The notes: generated by a model not told the origin, from the sequence alone. A stretch of DNA of 64,000 bases from an uncultured Flavobacteriaceae bacterium (GCA_905182295.1 CAJJAZ010000007.1:62001-126000); one strand, 5' to 3'; counted from the stretch's first letter, positions 1 to 8,518 are shown. Numbers and translations are program-made.

Positions 1-937
1 CAATTTCTGCAATGAGGCTTCCCATTCCATATTCATTGTAGTCTTCATTGGTCAATTTCAGCACCGCTTTACTTCTTGTTTCAGACAACCAAATGGTTGC
101 TTTTTTGATGAGTCCTTCTGTCCAGTCACAATCCCCTACAAGCCAAGGAGTTGCTTCTCTAGTAAGACTTGTCGCTGCTGCCCTGTCAATGATGAAATCA
201 CAATTGGGGTGTGTTTGAAGAAAGGTAGCAGGTACAGATTCTTGGATGGGGCCTTCTACGGCTTGTTTAATGATATTTGCTTTGCCTTCTCCCCATGCCA
301 TTAGGACAATTCTTTTGGCATCCATGATGGTACCCACGCCCATGGTGATTGCTTTTGATGGAACGTTTTCTTTTCCAAAAAAATCACTGGCTGCGTCTAA
401 ACGGGTAATCCTGTCTAGGCGAACCAGGCGGGTTTTACTTTTTAAAGAGGAGCCAGGTTCGTTAAAACCAATATGTCCTGTTCTTCCAATGCCTAGAATT
501 TGAATATCTATACCACCAGCTTCTATGATTTTTTGCTCGTAATTCTGGCAATATGTTCTAACGTCCTCTTTTGTTTGCTGTCCATCAGGAATGTGAATTT
601 GGGTATTTGGAATGTCTAGGTGGTCAAATAAATGTTCCCGCATGAAACGAACGTAGGAATGTACAGATTCCCTATCCATAGGGAAGTACTCATCTAGGTT
701 AAAGCTGATCACATTTGAAAAACTAATTCCTTCTTCTTTGTGTGCCTGAACCAGGTATTCATAGACTTTAATAGGGGTAGAGCCTGTAGCAAGTCCAAGC
801 ACCATTTTTTTTCCTTCTTGTTGTCTTTGGGTGACTAATGAAACAATCTCTTGAGCCACATAATAGGAGGCCTCCTGAGAATTTTCGTGAATAATAGTAT
901 TTATTCTTTCAAACTTTTTTTGTTCTTCGGCTACCAT
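1..937 (-). CDS. nagB: Glucosamine-6-phosphate deaminase, extended Bacteroidota form (3' part outside window)
   Basis: Not in the ORF track because no stop lies in the window. The minus strand reads open from an ATG at 937 (MVAEEQKKFERIN) for 312 residues to the edge. NagB converts glucosamine-6-phosphate to fructose-6-phosphate plus ammonia in the cytoplasm. Visible motifs are LGLATGSTP, the catalytic stretch FNLDEYF, GIGRTGHIGFNEPG and MGVGTIMDA. A classical NagB ends near 265 residues; here the frame continues through PWLVGDCDWTEG and IWLSETRSKAVLKL. That resembles the longer (about 640 aa) Bacteroidota proteins in which NagB is fused to a PIG-L/LmbE-like deacetylase domain; the second domain itself would lie outside the window. 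Divergent from the DeoR regulator and close to murQ, consistent with amino-sugar and murein recycling. Confidence 0.9.
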   Translation of the reverse strand, partial: MVAEEQKKFERINTIIHENSQEASYYVAQEIVSLVTQRQQEGKKMVLGLATGSTPIKVYEYLVQAHKEEGISFSNVISFNLDEYFPMDRESVHSYVRFMREHLFDHLDIPNTQIHIPDGQQTKEDVRTYCQNYEQKIIEAGGIDIQILGIGRTGHIGFNEPGSSLKSKTRLVRLDRITRLDAASDFFGKENVPSKAITMGVGTIMDAKRIVLMAWGEGKANIIKQAVEGPIQESVPATFLQTHPNCDFIIDRAAATSLTREATPWLVGDCDWTEGLIKKATIWLSETRSKAVLKLTNEDYNEYGMGSLIAEI

Positions 938-967
938 TCTTAGTTTGGTTGGTTATTATAGACGTAT

Positions 968-975
968 CAAATATA
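968..975 (-). promoter_or_regulatory. Candidate -7 box for nagB
   Basis: Read on the minus strand this is TATATTTG, an exact match to the Bacteroidota -7 consensus TAnnTTTG, 30 bases before the nagB ATG. No clear TTG sits at the usual 19-21 base spacing; that position is occupied by the direct repeats described next. Confidence 0.5.
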
Positions 976-993
976 GAAAAAAAATGCAAAATC

Positions 994-1025
994 TGCTGTT
1001 TTATGCTTTTTATTTTGCTGTTTAT
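994..1025. promoter_or_regulatory. Three tandem direct repeats, candidate DeoR-family operator
   Basis: Three near-identical decamers in the same orientation: TGCTGTTTTA (994), TGCTTTTTAT (1004) and TGCTGTTTAT (1016), spaced 10 and 12 bases, about one helical turn each. They lie between nagB and the divergent DeoR gene and cover the -33 region of the nagB promoter. DeoR-family repressors commonly bind tandem direct repeats, so an operator function is a reasonable inference. Confidence 0.45.
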
Positions 1026-1081
1026 AGAAAATTATGAGAGCGGTTCGCATTTATACTGAAAAAAACGGCAATATTTTTTAA

Positions 1082-1089
1082 TATATTTG
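1082..1089 (+). promoter_or_regulatory. Candidate -7 box for the DeoR-family gene
   Basis: TATATTTG, exact TAnnTTTG match, 31 bases before the ATG at 1121. No good -33 TTG at normal spacing. Confidence 0.45.
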
Positions 1090-1120
1090 TGTTACTTTAT
1101 ACGTACTTTAATTAAAGAAT

Positions 1121-1870
1121 ATGCTCAAAGAGGAACGTCATTTAAAAATTCTAAACGAAGTGGCCCTGCACAATAGGGTATTACTCACAGATATAGCAGA
1201 AAGTCTCAATGTTTCTATTGATACGGTTAGAAGGGATGTAAAGGAGTTGGACGTACTGAATAAACTAAAAAAGGTACACGGAGGTGCTATTGCATTAGGG
1301 TTTGTGAGTTTTAGCCCAAAAAACACCAATATTTACGCTCTCGCTGAAAAAACCACTATAGCCCAAAAGGCTATTACTCTAATTAAGGATGGTAGTGTAA
1401 TACTGATCGATGGGGGAACCACCTGTTTGGAACTGGCCAGACTCATACCACATAAACTGCATTTAACTTGTTTTACTTTAAGCTTACCTGTAGCCTTAGA
1501 AATGCTCACCAAACCGAATGTTGAGGTTATTTTTATAGGGGGAAAACTCTCCAAAGATGCCCAACTATCTATAGGGGCAAATGCGGTAAATAATTTGTCA
1601 AATATTCGAGTAGATTACAGTTTTATTGGAACTGGATATGTAGATCCCGTGTATGGACTTACTGAGTTTGACTGGGATATTGTACAATTAAAAAAAGCCG
1701 TAATAGATGCCTCAAAAAAGACCGTGTTACTTTCAATATCAGAAAAACTAAATTCCCAACACCGTTACAAAACAGCAGATATTAGCGCTATAAATACTAT
1801 GGTCACTGAGTTAGAGCCTACCAATTCAAAGCTCAATTCATTTAGAAATTACGACATTAAATTACTTTAG
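1121..1870 (+). CDS. DeoR/AgaR-family transcriptional regulator of sugar metabolism
   Basis: 249 aa, normal length for the family. Residues about 5-60 hold the DeoR winged helix-turn-helix (LTDIAESLNVSIDTVRRDVK followed by KKVHGGAIA). The rest is the DeoR C-terminal sugar-phosphate sensor domain, with DGGTTCLELARLIP, EVIFIGGKL and a conserved end LKKAVIDASKKTVLL. Family members repress sugar or amino-sugar genes and release DNA on binding a phosphorylated sugar. It is divergent from nagB and followed 95 bases later by murQ on the same strand, so the likely effector is an amino-sugar phosphate (inference). The 183-base intergenic region carries a -7 box for each direction and a triple repeat. 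Confidence 0.9.
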   Translation: MLKEERHLKILNEVALHNRVLLTDIAESLNVSIDTVRRDVKELDVLNKLKKVHGGAIALGFVSFSPKNTNIYALAEKTTIAQKAITLIKDGSVILIDGGTTCLELARLIPHKLHLTCFTLSLPVALEMLTKPNVEVIFIGGKLSKDAQLSIGANAVNNLSNIRVDYSFIGTGYVDPVYGLTEFDWDIVQLKKAVIDASKKTVLLSISEKLNSQHRYKTADISAINTMVTELEPTNSKLNSFRNYDIKLL

Positions 1871-1965
1871 TAGGCTTGTCGTAAACGGTTTAATACTTGT
1901 AATGAGACTTTTAATATTTCCTTTAAAAACCTATTTGCATTTTCAACGCTATTTAATTCTTTTTC

Positions 1966-2778
1966 ATGTCATTTAATAAACTAACAGAGTCTGCTTCTCA
2001 TTACGATCATTTAGAAGAAAAATCTATTTTGGAGATCCTTCAGGATATTAATAAAGAAGACCAAACCATTGCCCTAGCTGTAGCTCAGTCTATTGATCAG
2101 ATGACTCCAGTTATAGAAATTTTGGTGTCTAATTTTAAAAAGGGCGGACGTCTATTTTACATCGGTGCAGGGACTTCTGGTCGTTTGGGTATATTAGATG
2201 CTTCAGAGATTCCCCCAACCTATGGAATGCCTCATGGACGCGTGATAGGTCTTATTGCTGGAGGAGATACCGCCATTAGAAAAGCGGTGGAAAACGCAGA
2301 AGATCACCAGACTCAAGCTTGGATAGATTTAAAAGCACATGGCATAAATAATTTAGATGTTTTGGTTGGTATTGCTGCGTCAGGAACCACTCCCTATGTT
2401 ATTGGTGGTGTAAAGGCGGCTAAAGCTGCAGGCATTACCACCGCTTGTATTACTAATAATTTAGGATCTCCTCTGGCCCTTGCGGTAGATTACCCCATAG
2501 AAATTCCAGTAGGCCCAGAGTACGTTACGGGAAGTACCCGAATGAAAAGTGGGACAGCTCAAAAGCTCGCCCTCAATATGCTCTCCACCGCTTATATGAT
2601 TAGAGTGGGTAGGGTGAAGGGCAATAAAATGGTGCATATGCAGCTCAGCAATGATAAGTTGGTTCACAGAGGTGCCTCTTATGTAGCTCAAGCATTGGGT
2701 GTTTCGGAGGAAATAGGAAAAACCATGCTAAAAAAATACGGTTCAGTACATGCAGCTATAGCAGCAGAAAAATCCTGA
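1966..2778 (+). CDS. murQ: N-acetylmuramic acid 6-phosphate etherase
   Basis: 270 aa. Cleaves the lactyl ether of MurNAc-6-phosphate to give GlcNAc-6-phosphate and D-lactate in murein recycling. A SIS-type sugar isomerase fold is evident: GAGTSGRLGILDASEIPPTYG around residues 67-87, the second phosphate-binding loop GIAASGTTPYVIGG, and the highly conserved EYVTGSTRMKSGTAQK. The protein ends soon after the C-terminal helical region, a little shorter than the roughly 300 aa E. coli enzyme. Its product can feed NagA/NagB, fitting the adjacent nagB and DeoR genes. Confidence 0.94.
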   Translation: MSFNKLTESASHYDHLEEKSILEILQDINKEDQTIALAVAQSIDQMTPVIEILVSNFKKGGRLFYIGAGTSGRLGILDASEIPPTYGMPHGRVIGLIAGGDTAIRKAVENAEDHQTQAWIDLKAHGINNLDVLVGIAASGTTPYVIGGVKAAKAAGITTACITNNLGSPLALAVDYPIEIPVGPEYVTGSTRMKSGTAQKLALNMLSTAYMIRVGRVKGNKMVHMQLSNDKLVHRGASYVAQALGVSEEIGKTMLKKYGSVHAAIAAEKS

Positions 2779-2803
2779 ACCGCCTATTTTATTTAGGAAA
2801 GTT

Positions 2804-3925
2804 TTATTTTTTAGGCACCAATTTCACAATTCCTTTACCTTCTACTGCAGCATAGATGAATCCATCAGGTGCTTGTCTCACACACCTAACCCTTCCAATG
2901 TCTGCCAATAATTTTTCTCTGTAAATCACTTTAGTTCCGTCTAATTCCAATCTTTCAAGGTATTGAAATGAAAGTGAACCCACCAAAAGATTGCCTTTCC
3001 AAGAAGGGTATTTATCACTAGTTACATAAGCCATTCCACTAGGCGCAATAGAGGGAACCCAGAAATGAATAGGCTGCTCCATATCAGGCATACTGGTCTT
3101 ATCTGTAATAGGCGTGCCACTATAATTAATACCATAAGTGATCACTGGCCACCCATAATTGGCTCCTTTTTTAATAATATTAAGCTCATCTCCACCCCTA
3201 GGGCCATGCTCATGTGCCCACATTTCTTTTCTTATAGGATGGTAAATAAGTCCCTGAGGGTTTCTGTTTCCATAGGTATAAATAGCTGTTTTAGCGCCTT
3301 CTATCCCTACAAATGGATTGTCAGAAGGAATACTTCCGTCTGCGTTTATTCTATAGATTTTTCCACCATCCCTTTTAATATCCTGTGGGTTAACATCTCT
3401 ATCTCCGCGTTCTCCAATGGTAAAATATAAATAGCCATTTTGGTCAAATTCTAGTCTAGATCCAAAGTGTTGTCCCTTGGTGGTATTGGGTCCTGCTTTA
3501 TAAAGCACTTCATTTTCTACCAAGCTATTTCCTTTGAGTTTAGCCCTCATAATAGCCGTATGTCCTCCTTTTTCATTGCCCTCTTCAGAGGCGTAGGATA
3601 TATAAATCCATCCATTTTTAGCATAATTGGGGTGCAACTCAAGATCTAAAAGACCGCCTTGCCCTCTCACATATACCTTTGGGGCGTTTGAAATGTCAGT
3701 TTTTACCCCAAGACTCACTTTTATGAGCGCCCCTTCCTTATCAGATACCAGCATACTCCCATCTGGTAAGAAAACCATTCCCCATGGATTGTTAATTCCC
3801 TCCACTACGGTTTCTATCGTGAATAATTCCTCTTTAGGAAGGTTCACTTCGTTGGGTTTATTTTGGCCGCAGGCCGATGCCGTGATCAATAAAGCAACAG
3901 CAGCAATAGCATTTTTAAAAGTCAT
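2804..3925 (-). CDS. PQQ-dependent sugar dehydrogenase (glucose/sorbosone dehydrogenase family), lipoprotein
   Basis: 373 aa with an SPII signal peptide (AAVALLITASAC). Six-bladed beta-propeller of the soluble aldose sugar dehydrogenase (Asd/YliI) type, expected to oxidise aldoses in the periplasm with PQQ. Family motifs are WGMVFLPDGSMLVSDK near the N-terminus, GSRLEFDQNGYLYFTIGERG, YGNRNPQGL, EHGPRGGDELNII (PQQ and Ca2+ binding region) and GWPVITYG. Converges on murQ with a 25-base gap. No PQQ biosynthesis genes lie in the window, so the cofactor may be scavenged or the cofactor genes lie elsewhere. Exact sugar unknown. Confidence 0.88.
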   Translation of the reverse strand: MTFKNAIAAVALLITASACGQNKPNEVNLPKEELFTIETVVEGINNPWGMVFLPDGSMLVSDKEGALIKVSLGVKTDISNAPKVYVRGQGGLLDLELHPNYAKNGWIYISYASEEGNEKGGHTAIMRAKLKGNSLVENEVLYKAGPNTTKGQHFGSRLEFDQNGYLYFTIGERGDRDVNPQDIKRDGGKIYRINADGSIPSDNPFVGIEGAKTAIYTYGNRNPQGLIYHPIRKEMWAHEHGPRGGDELNIIKKGANYGWPVITYGINYSGTPITDKTSMPDMEQPIHFWVPSIAPSGMAYVTSDKYPSWKGNLLVGSLSFQYLERLELDGTKVIYREKLLADIGRVRCVRQAPDGFIYAAVEGKGIVKLVPKK

Positions 3926-4025
3926 GAGGTCTATTTTTAATTCCCGTAAATATACTAAAGATTCCCTTTTCTAAATTAAGGTCACATCTTTTTAAAAAGA
4001 TGCTATTTTTTGTTTGGCTTTATAT

Positions 4026-4033
4026 TATATTTG
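4026..4033 (+). promoter_or_regulatory. Candidate -7 box for tRNA-Pro(UGG)
   Basis: TATATTTG, exact TAnnTTTG match, ending 24 bases before the mature tRNA 5' end. Confidence 0.5.
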
Positions 4034-4057
4034 CACCGCTGTAAAAGCAGCTACACT

Positions 4058-4132
4058 CGGGGTGTAGCGTAGCCCGGTTATCGCGCCGCGTTTGGGACGC
4101 GGAGGTCGCAGGTTCGAATCCTGCCACCCCGA
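4058..4132 (+). tRNA. tRNA-Pro (anticodon UGG)
   Basis: 75 nt cloverleaf. Acceptor arms CGGGGTG and CACCCCG pair perfectly, with discriminator A at 4132 and CCA not fully encoded. The anticodon stem CCGCG/CGCGG encloses TTTGGGA with anticodon TGG. The T arm GCAGG-TTCGAAT-CCTGC is canonical. A terminator hairpin follows directly. Confidence 0.97.
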
Positions 4133-4133
4133 C

Positions 4134-4167
4134 AAAAAAAACCAACTACAATGTAGTTGGTTTTTTT
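4134..4167. terminator. Intrinsic terminator after tRNA-Pro(UGG)
   Basis: Perfect inverted repeat ACCAACTACA / TGTAGTTGGT flanked by A7 and T7 tracts. It can serve the tRNA on the plus strand and, being symmetric, the sulfatase on the minus strand (stop at 4224). Confidence 0.9.
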
Positions 4168-4223
4168 GTTTTACAGCTATTTTTCATCAAAAAGGCTTGA
4201 TATAGATCGAGTGATAAGTAGTT

Positions 4224-5771
4224 TTAATTTTTAGAAAAGAGTCCTTTTTCAAGTATAGGAATTTGAAACTTTTTAATCTTTGATTTACTATGGGCTTCAG
4301 AAAATATTTCTAAAGCTCTTAATTTTAATTCAGGATGAAGATCTGCAATATTATTAGATTCCTCAGGATCTTGATCTAAATTATATAGTTCTATAGTACT
4401 TGGTAATGAATCATTTAAATGTTGACGAACCCATTTGTAGTTATCAATCCGTATAGCTATTTGTCCACCATACTCAGGAAATTCCCAATATAAAAAATCA
4501 TGTTTTTTTTGATTACTTTGTCCCAACAAAGTTGGAAGAAAACTAATTCCATCTTGTTCTTCAGCAATAGAAAACCCAGTAAGATCACTCATAGTAGCTA
4601 GTAAATCATATTGTGCAGAGATATGATTTGAAATTGAATTAGATGGAATTTTTCCAGGCCAAGAAGCTATCATAGGAACCCTTATTCCTCCTTCATAAAC
4701 AAATCCTTTTCCTTTTCCGTAGTTTTCCCCAAAAATTCCTGAAGAATTAAAAAAAGAGCCATCAGTTCCACCCGAATACGTAACTCCATTATCAGATGTG
4801 AAAATAATCATAGTATTTTCATAAAGCCCCTTATCTTTTAGCGTATTAATTAGTGCGCCAATATTTTCATCTAAAAAAGAGATCATTGCTGCATAGGTTG
4901 CTCTAGGTGTTTGATTTGGGAAGTACCCTTTGTTACCATCATAAGGAGCTTCTTTTCCGAATTTTTCTTGATAATACTCAACCCAGTGCTGTGGAGCTTG
5001 CAATGGATTGTGGGGGATTGGCGTGGCCCAATACAAAAAGAATGGTCTGGTTCTTTCTTCTTTAACAAACGCTAAGATTTTATTTTTAATTAAAGTTGGA
5101 GCGTATTGATTTTGAGTGTAATGACTATAATTATTCCTCTTACCTAATGATACACCAACATCAAGCTTTGTATGTGGCGCTATTGTGTCATTAGATAAGG
5201 GTACTCTATGTTCATTCTCATACAAATGAACAGGATAATAGGTATGTGCTTGTCTTTGACAATTATAGCCATAGAAATAATCAAAACCCATTTTAGTTGG
5301 AATGGAGTGAGACTCAGGAGCACCCAATCCCCATTTTCCAAATATTGCTGTAGTATAACCTACAGATTTTAAGCGGTGAGCTAAAGTGACTGTAGCTTTA
5401 GGCATAGGTCTTTGCCCTTCTAGTCCTGGATCTTTTGCTACAGCTTTATAGTTCCACACATCACCCCTTTCATCCCATTCATCATTACCTCTTATATATG
5501 CATGACCAGAATGTTGTCCAGTCATAAGCATATACCTTGCAGGTGCACATACAGGTGCACTTGAATAATGTTGAGTAAATAACATCCCTTGTTTTGCTAG
5601 TATATCTAGATTAGGAGTTTCTATTAAAGTCTGACCATAGGAACCGAGTTCTCCATATCCAAGGTCGTCTGCTAAAATATATATTATGTTTGGAGACTTT
5701 TCTATTGAGGGTTTTGATAAGTTGCAATTAGTAAGCAAAAAGCACACACAAATAAGTTTAATAAAACGCAT
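4224..5771 (-). CDS. Type I sulfatase (arylsulfatase family), lipoprotein
   Basis: 515 aa from the chosen ATG at 5771. The ORF-track start at 5816 would overlap the upstream gene and bury the signal peptide, whereas 5771 gives a clean SPII leader MRFIKLICVCFLLTNC. Sulfatases hydrolyse sulfate esters using a formylglycine made from Cys or Ser. Seen: metal-binding ILADDLGYG, the formylglycine motif CAPAR (Cys about residue 75), FGKWGLG, HNPLQAP, and the second metal site FTSDNGV. The Cys-type motif needs FGE for maturation; a lipoprotein FGE with both catalytic cysteines is encoded at 14.5 kb. Probably acts on a sulfated polysaccharide or small sulfate ester outside the inner membrane; no neighbouring glycoside hydrolases or SusCD pair indicate a substrate. 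Confidence 0.92.
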   Translation of the reverse strand: MRFIKLICVCFLLTNCNLSKPSIEKSPNIIYILADDLGYGELGSYGQTLIETPNLDILAKQGMLFTQHYSSAPVCAPARYMLMTGQHSGHAYIRGNDEWDERGDVWNYKAVAKDPGLEGQRPMPKATVTLAHRLKSVGYTTAIFGKWGLGAPESHSIPTKMGFDYFYGYNCQRQAHTYYPVHLYENEHRVPLSNDTIAPHTKLDVGVSLGKRNNYSHYTQNQYAPTLIKNKILAFVKEERTRPFFLYWATPIPHNPLQAPQHWVEYYQEKFGKEAPYDGNKGYFPNQTPRATYAAMISFLDENIGALINTLKDKGLYENTMIIFTSDNGVTYSGGTDGSFFNSSGIFGENYGKGKGFVYEGGIRVPMIASWPGKIPSNSISNHISAQYDLLATMSDLTGFSIAEEQDGISFLPTLLGQSNQKKHDFLYWEFPEYGGQIAIRIDNYKWVRQHLNDSLPSTIELYNLDQDPEESNNIADLHPELKLRALEIFSEAHSKSKIKKFQIPILEKGLFSKN

Positions 5772-5794
5772 ATTTATTTTGTTTAACAGCTTGA

Positions 5795-7192
5795 TTAAAA
5801 CCACTTGGTGGTCCATTCGCTGAGTTTCTTTTTGAATGGGGTATAGGGGGGCATGAGCATTTCTATGGCACTAAAGCTAAATTGTTTTAAGATGCTTCTT
5901 TGGTTGGAAAATTCTTGAAATCCATAATACCCATGGGCTTTTCCTATACCACTATTGTTGCTCCCTCCAAAGGGGAGGTGGTGGTTTGAATACTGAACCA
6001 CGCTGTGGTTTATGGCAGTACTACCAGCCCTAGTATTATTAATGACTCTTTTAATGATGGATGCTTTTTTACTGAAAAGATATAAGGCCAGTGGTTTTTC
6101 ACCTGCATTGATATAGTCAATAACTTCTTCTATTTTTTCAAATATTTTAAAGGGTAGTATTGGGCCAAAAATTTCATCTTTGAACAAAGAGGCATTGGCT
6201 GTTAAGCCAGAAATTAGAGTGGGGGAGATATAGTTATCAGAAGCTATGACATGGCCTCCCATTTCAATGACGCCCTCATTTTTTTTGGCATCTGCTAGAT
6301 GAGCGGCAAGTCTTTGAAAATGATTCTCATTCACAATACGGCAATAATCCTCTGATTGCGCCGCCTGTTTGCTATAAAAATGCTCTGTGTGCTTTATAAA
6401 AGCTTTTACAAAAGCGTCTTTGATGTTTTTATGTACCCATAGATAATCTGGAGCCACACAAATTTGGCCATTGTTTAAAAACTTACCCCAGGCAATCTTT
6501 TTAGCTGCTTGGTCAATATTTGCACTCGCATCTACAATGGTGGGAGATTTACCTCCTAGCTCTAAGGTGACCGAGCTGAGGTTTTTGGCAGCGGCATTCA
6601 TGACAATTTTTCCTACTGCTGGGGATCCAGTGAAAAAGATATGATTGAAAGGCAGTGATAGAAGGGATTGTGCCACGGTGGCGTCTCCCTGGAATAAAGC
6701 TACTTCTTCTGGTTTAAAAACACTTGCCACTATGTCTGCCATGACAGAAGCGGTATTTGGAGTCATTTCAGAGGGTTTGATCATGACCGTATTTCCTGCT
6801 GCAATTGCGGAAACTAGCGGACCAAAAGTGAGGTTTACAGGGAAATTCCATGGGGAAATAATTAGGCAAACGCCCTTTGGTTCATGATGTACGTAGGCAC
6901 TTGAGCCTATAAACACAAGAGGTGACTTGACCCTTTGGGGTTGCATCCAGGATTTTAATTGTTTTTTCACGAGTTTAATCTCACTAATCACGGGGTGAAT
7001 TTCAGTGAGATCTGTCTCTAAAGCGGGTTTTTTAAAGTCTTTATACAAGGCCTCCTGGAGTTGGCTCCTATAGGTGGTCTCTAGAGCTTTTTTTAAAGCG
7101 TTTAAGCGACTAATCCTTTGGGAAGCACTGCTATTCCCCAGTTTGTACTGGTGCTGGCTTTGTGCTTTAAAAATTTCTTGAATATCTTTCAT
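5795..7192 (-). CDS. NAD(P)-dependent aldehyde dehydrogenase family protein
   Basis: 465 aa, the short class-3-like/coniferyl-aldehyde type. Oxidises aldehydes to carboxylic acids in the cytoplasm. Motifs: ISPWNFPVNLTFGP and MIKPSEMTP in the cofactor domain, FTGSPAVGK, catalytic-base region LELGGKSP, nucleophile Cys in NNGQICVAPDY, EIFGPILPF, and FGGSNNSGIGKAHG near the C-terminus. The C-terminal MLMPPYTPFKKKL is typical of membrane-associated short ALDHs. Upstream of the sulfatase by 23 bases on the same strand, so the two may be co-transcribed. Substrate not identifiable. Confidence 0.9.
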   Translation of the reverse strand: MKDIQEIFKAQSQHQYKLGNSSASQRISRLNALKKALETTYRSQLQEALYKDFKKPALETDLTEIHPVISEIKLVKKQLKSWMQPQRVKSPLVFIGSSAYVHHEPKGVCLIISPWNFPVNLTFGPLVSAIAAGNTVMIKPSEMTPNTASVMADIVASVFKPEEVALFQGDATVAQSLLSLPFNHIFFTGSPAVGKIVMNAAAKNLSSVTLELGGKSPTIVDASANIDQAAKKIAWGKFLNNGQICVAPDYLWVHKNIKDAFVKAFIKHTEHFYSKQAAQSEDYCRIVNENHFQRLAAHLADAKKNEGVIEMGGHVIASDNYISPTLISGLTANASLFKDEIFGPILPFKIFEKIEEVIDYINAGEKPLALYLFSKKASIIKRVINNTRAGSTAINHSVVQYSNHHLPFGGSNNSGIGKAHGYYGFQEFSNQRSILKQFSFSAIEMLMPPYTPFKKKLSEWTTKWF

Positions 7193-7264
7193 AGCGTTAA
7201 AAACTTAAAGATATGTTTTTATTAATTCAAGGGATGTAACCTATTTTGATTTATTGTGAGTTGG

Positions 7265-7723
7265 TTACTTTACAATAGGTATATACATACTCACCAGGCA
7301 TTTCTTTTCAGGATGTGACTGATAATCGTTGTGGTATATCTCAAAAGGGTTTTGACCGCTTGGTCTGTACCCATTGGCATTCATCCAGTCATACAAACTA
7401 GCCCAAGTGCCCGGAAATTCATGCAGGCCTATTTCAAAATCACCTATGATACAAGTACAAGCCTCTATAATAATGTTGTCTAGTGAACTATCTTCCAAGG
7501 CTCTAGATCTTGTTACACAGGCACTCATTCTCACTTCGTTTGCAGGTGTGTCTCTAAAGCTATCATGAAAAATGCTAAGAATTTTCGTCTGAGGATCTTC
7601 CATGACTCCTTTCTCTATAGCCAAATGAACCACCTTTGTTAAGGATGGTGACAGATTTTCTACTCCTATACATGGAACGGCTAGTAAGGATAAGGGGCTA
7701 ATTCCTTGTACACGTACTTTCAT
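7265..7723 (-). CDS. GyrI-like / AraC-effector-type small-molecule binding protein
   Basis: 152 aa stand-alone domain of the SOUL/GyrI-like (AraC effector-binding) fold. Features consistent with the family are the alternating small beta-strand pattern, EVRMSACVTRSRA, the segment GDFEIGLHEFPGTWASLYDWM and the C-terminal NPFEIYHNDY followed by a last beta-strand VSMYIPI. Such proteins bind hydrophobic or cationic small molecules and act as gyrase inhibitors, drug-binding proteins or sensors; no DNA-binding domain is fused here. Only 3 bases separate it from the upstream membrane gene 7727-8182, so they are probably co-transcribed. Function otherwise unknown. Confidence 0.75.
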   Translation of the reverse strand: MKVRVQGISPLSLLAVPCIGVENLSPSLTKVVHLAIEKGVMEDPQTKILSIFHDSFRDTPANEVRMSACVTRSRALEDSSLDNIIIEACTCIIGDFEIGLHEFPGTWASLYDWMNANGYRPSGQNPFEIYHNDYQSHPEKKCLVSMYIPIVK

Positions 7724-7726
7724 TGA

Positions 7727-8182
7727 TTACTTTTTAGCGAATTCTAAGACTTTGTTTTCTTTTTTTAAAGCTTGATCTCTCCATGCACCAAGAGCCATCC
7801 CAACCGACATTCCTGTACCTAGACCTATTGCTAGACCTGTGCTTGGATGTATACTTAAACCTATTGATTGTCCTAATACCATACCTAATATCATGAAGAG
7901 TGTAGTGTAATAACCACTTGTCACCCATCCGAAACGTTCTCGTAAAAACTTTTTAAACCTATTGAGCTTTTTTTTATTTTTAGCATAGGTGTTTTCCTCT
8001 AAAGCTTTTAATCGGTACCCTTTTAGTTCTAGCTCTATTGTATTTCTCTCAATTTCAGTTAAAGGTCTGTCAATTAAAATATGACAAAGCTCAGCAAAAC
8101 CTTTATACGTTCTTTTATGAAATTTTCTGGTCGCTTCTTTGGACTTAGATTCAAAGAAAGATTTGGTTTCTTCTAGGGTCAT
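7727..8182 (-). CDS. Small membrane protein with glycine-rich transmembrane hairpin, function unknown
   Basis: 151 aa, not recognised as a named family. Residues 1-85 are charged and helical (TLEETKSFFESKSKEATRKF, then a basic stretch NKKKLNRFKKFLRERFG). They are followed by two adjacent hydrophobic segments rich in Gly: YYTTLFMILGMVLGQSIGLSI and TGLAIGLGTGMSVGMALGAW. The GxxxG spacing suggests tight helix packing. The tail is basic and cytoplasmic (DQALKKENKVLEF). Heads a probable two-gene unit with the GyrI-like gene. Confidence 0.7.
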   Translation of the reverse strand: MTLEETKSFFESKSKEATRKFHKRTYKGFAELCHILIDRPLTEIERNTIELELKGYRLKALEENTYAKNKKKLNRFKKFLRERFGWVTSGYYTTLFMILGMVLGQSIGLSIHPSTGLAIGLGTGMSVGMALGAWRDQALKKENKVLEFAKK

Positions 8183-8316
8183 GAGTATGGTTACAGAATT
8201 AATAAAGGCCTAATATAACATTCTTTAGTGCACTATAAAAACAGCCTTTATTTTATGTGATATTTTATGGAGGTAAAACAAATAAACTTTCTGCTTTAGT
8301 AATTAGAATCTTTTGT

Positions 8317-8324
8317 TATTTTTG
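8317..8324 (+). promoter_or_regulatory. Candidate -7 box for tRNA-Pro(GGG)
   Basis: TATTTTTG fits TAnnTTTG and ends 16 bases before the tRNA. No clear -33 element. Confidence 0.35.
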
Positions 8325-8340
8325 ACATTCTTATCGGAAT

Positions 8341-8420
<80 letters not shown>

Positions 8421-8421
8421 C

Positions 8422-8460
8422 ATAATATAAACTCTTGATTTACAAGGGTTTATATTATTT
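8422..8460 (+). terminator. Hairpin replacing the tRNA terminator at attL
   Basis: Stem ATAATATAAACTCTTG / CAAGGGTTTATATTAT, 16 pairs with one G-U, short T run after. The upper stem and loop match the attR hairpin at 11045-11085 at the same distance from the 18-bp repeat, but the lower stem differs in a compensated way. Confidence 0.65.
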
Positions 8461-8518
8461 AAAAATGTATTGGTCACCACATAGGTCACTAAATTTATAT
8501 TTTCATATATTTGATATT

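Noticed and set aside
3065-3974. Plus-strand ORFs of 121, 60 and 115 aa
   Set aside because: Antisense to the PQQ dehydrogenase gene, which has clear family motifs; the ORFs show none.
4058-4200. Second integrated element at tRNA-Pro(UGG)
   Set aside because: No repeat of its 3' end and no recombinase near by; its own terminator follows directly.
8435-8518. N-terminal extension of the integrase stub in the ORF track
   Set aside because: Overlaps the terminator hairpin and has no family similarity; ATG 8519 fits the Arm-domain start.
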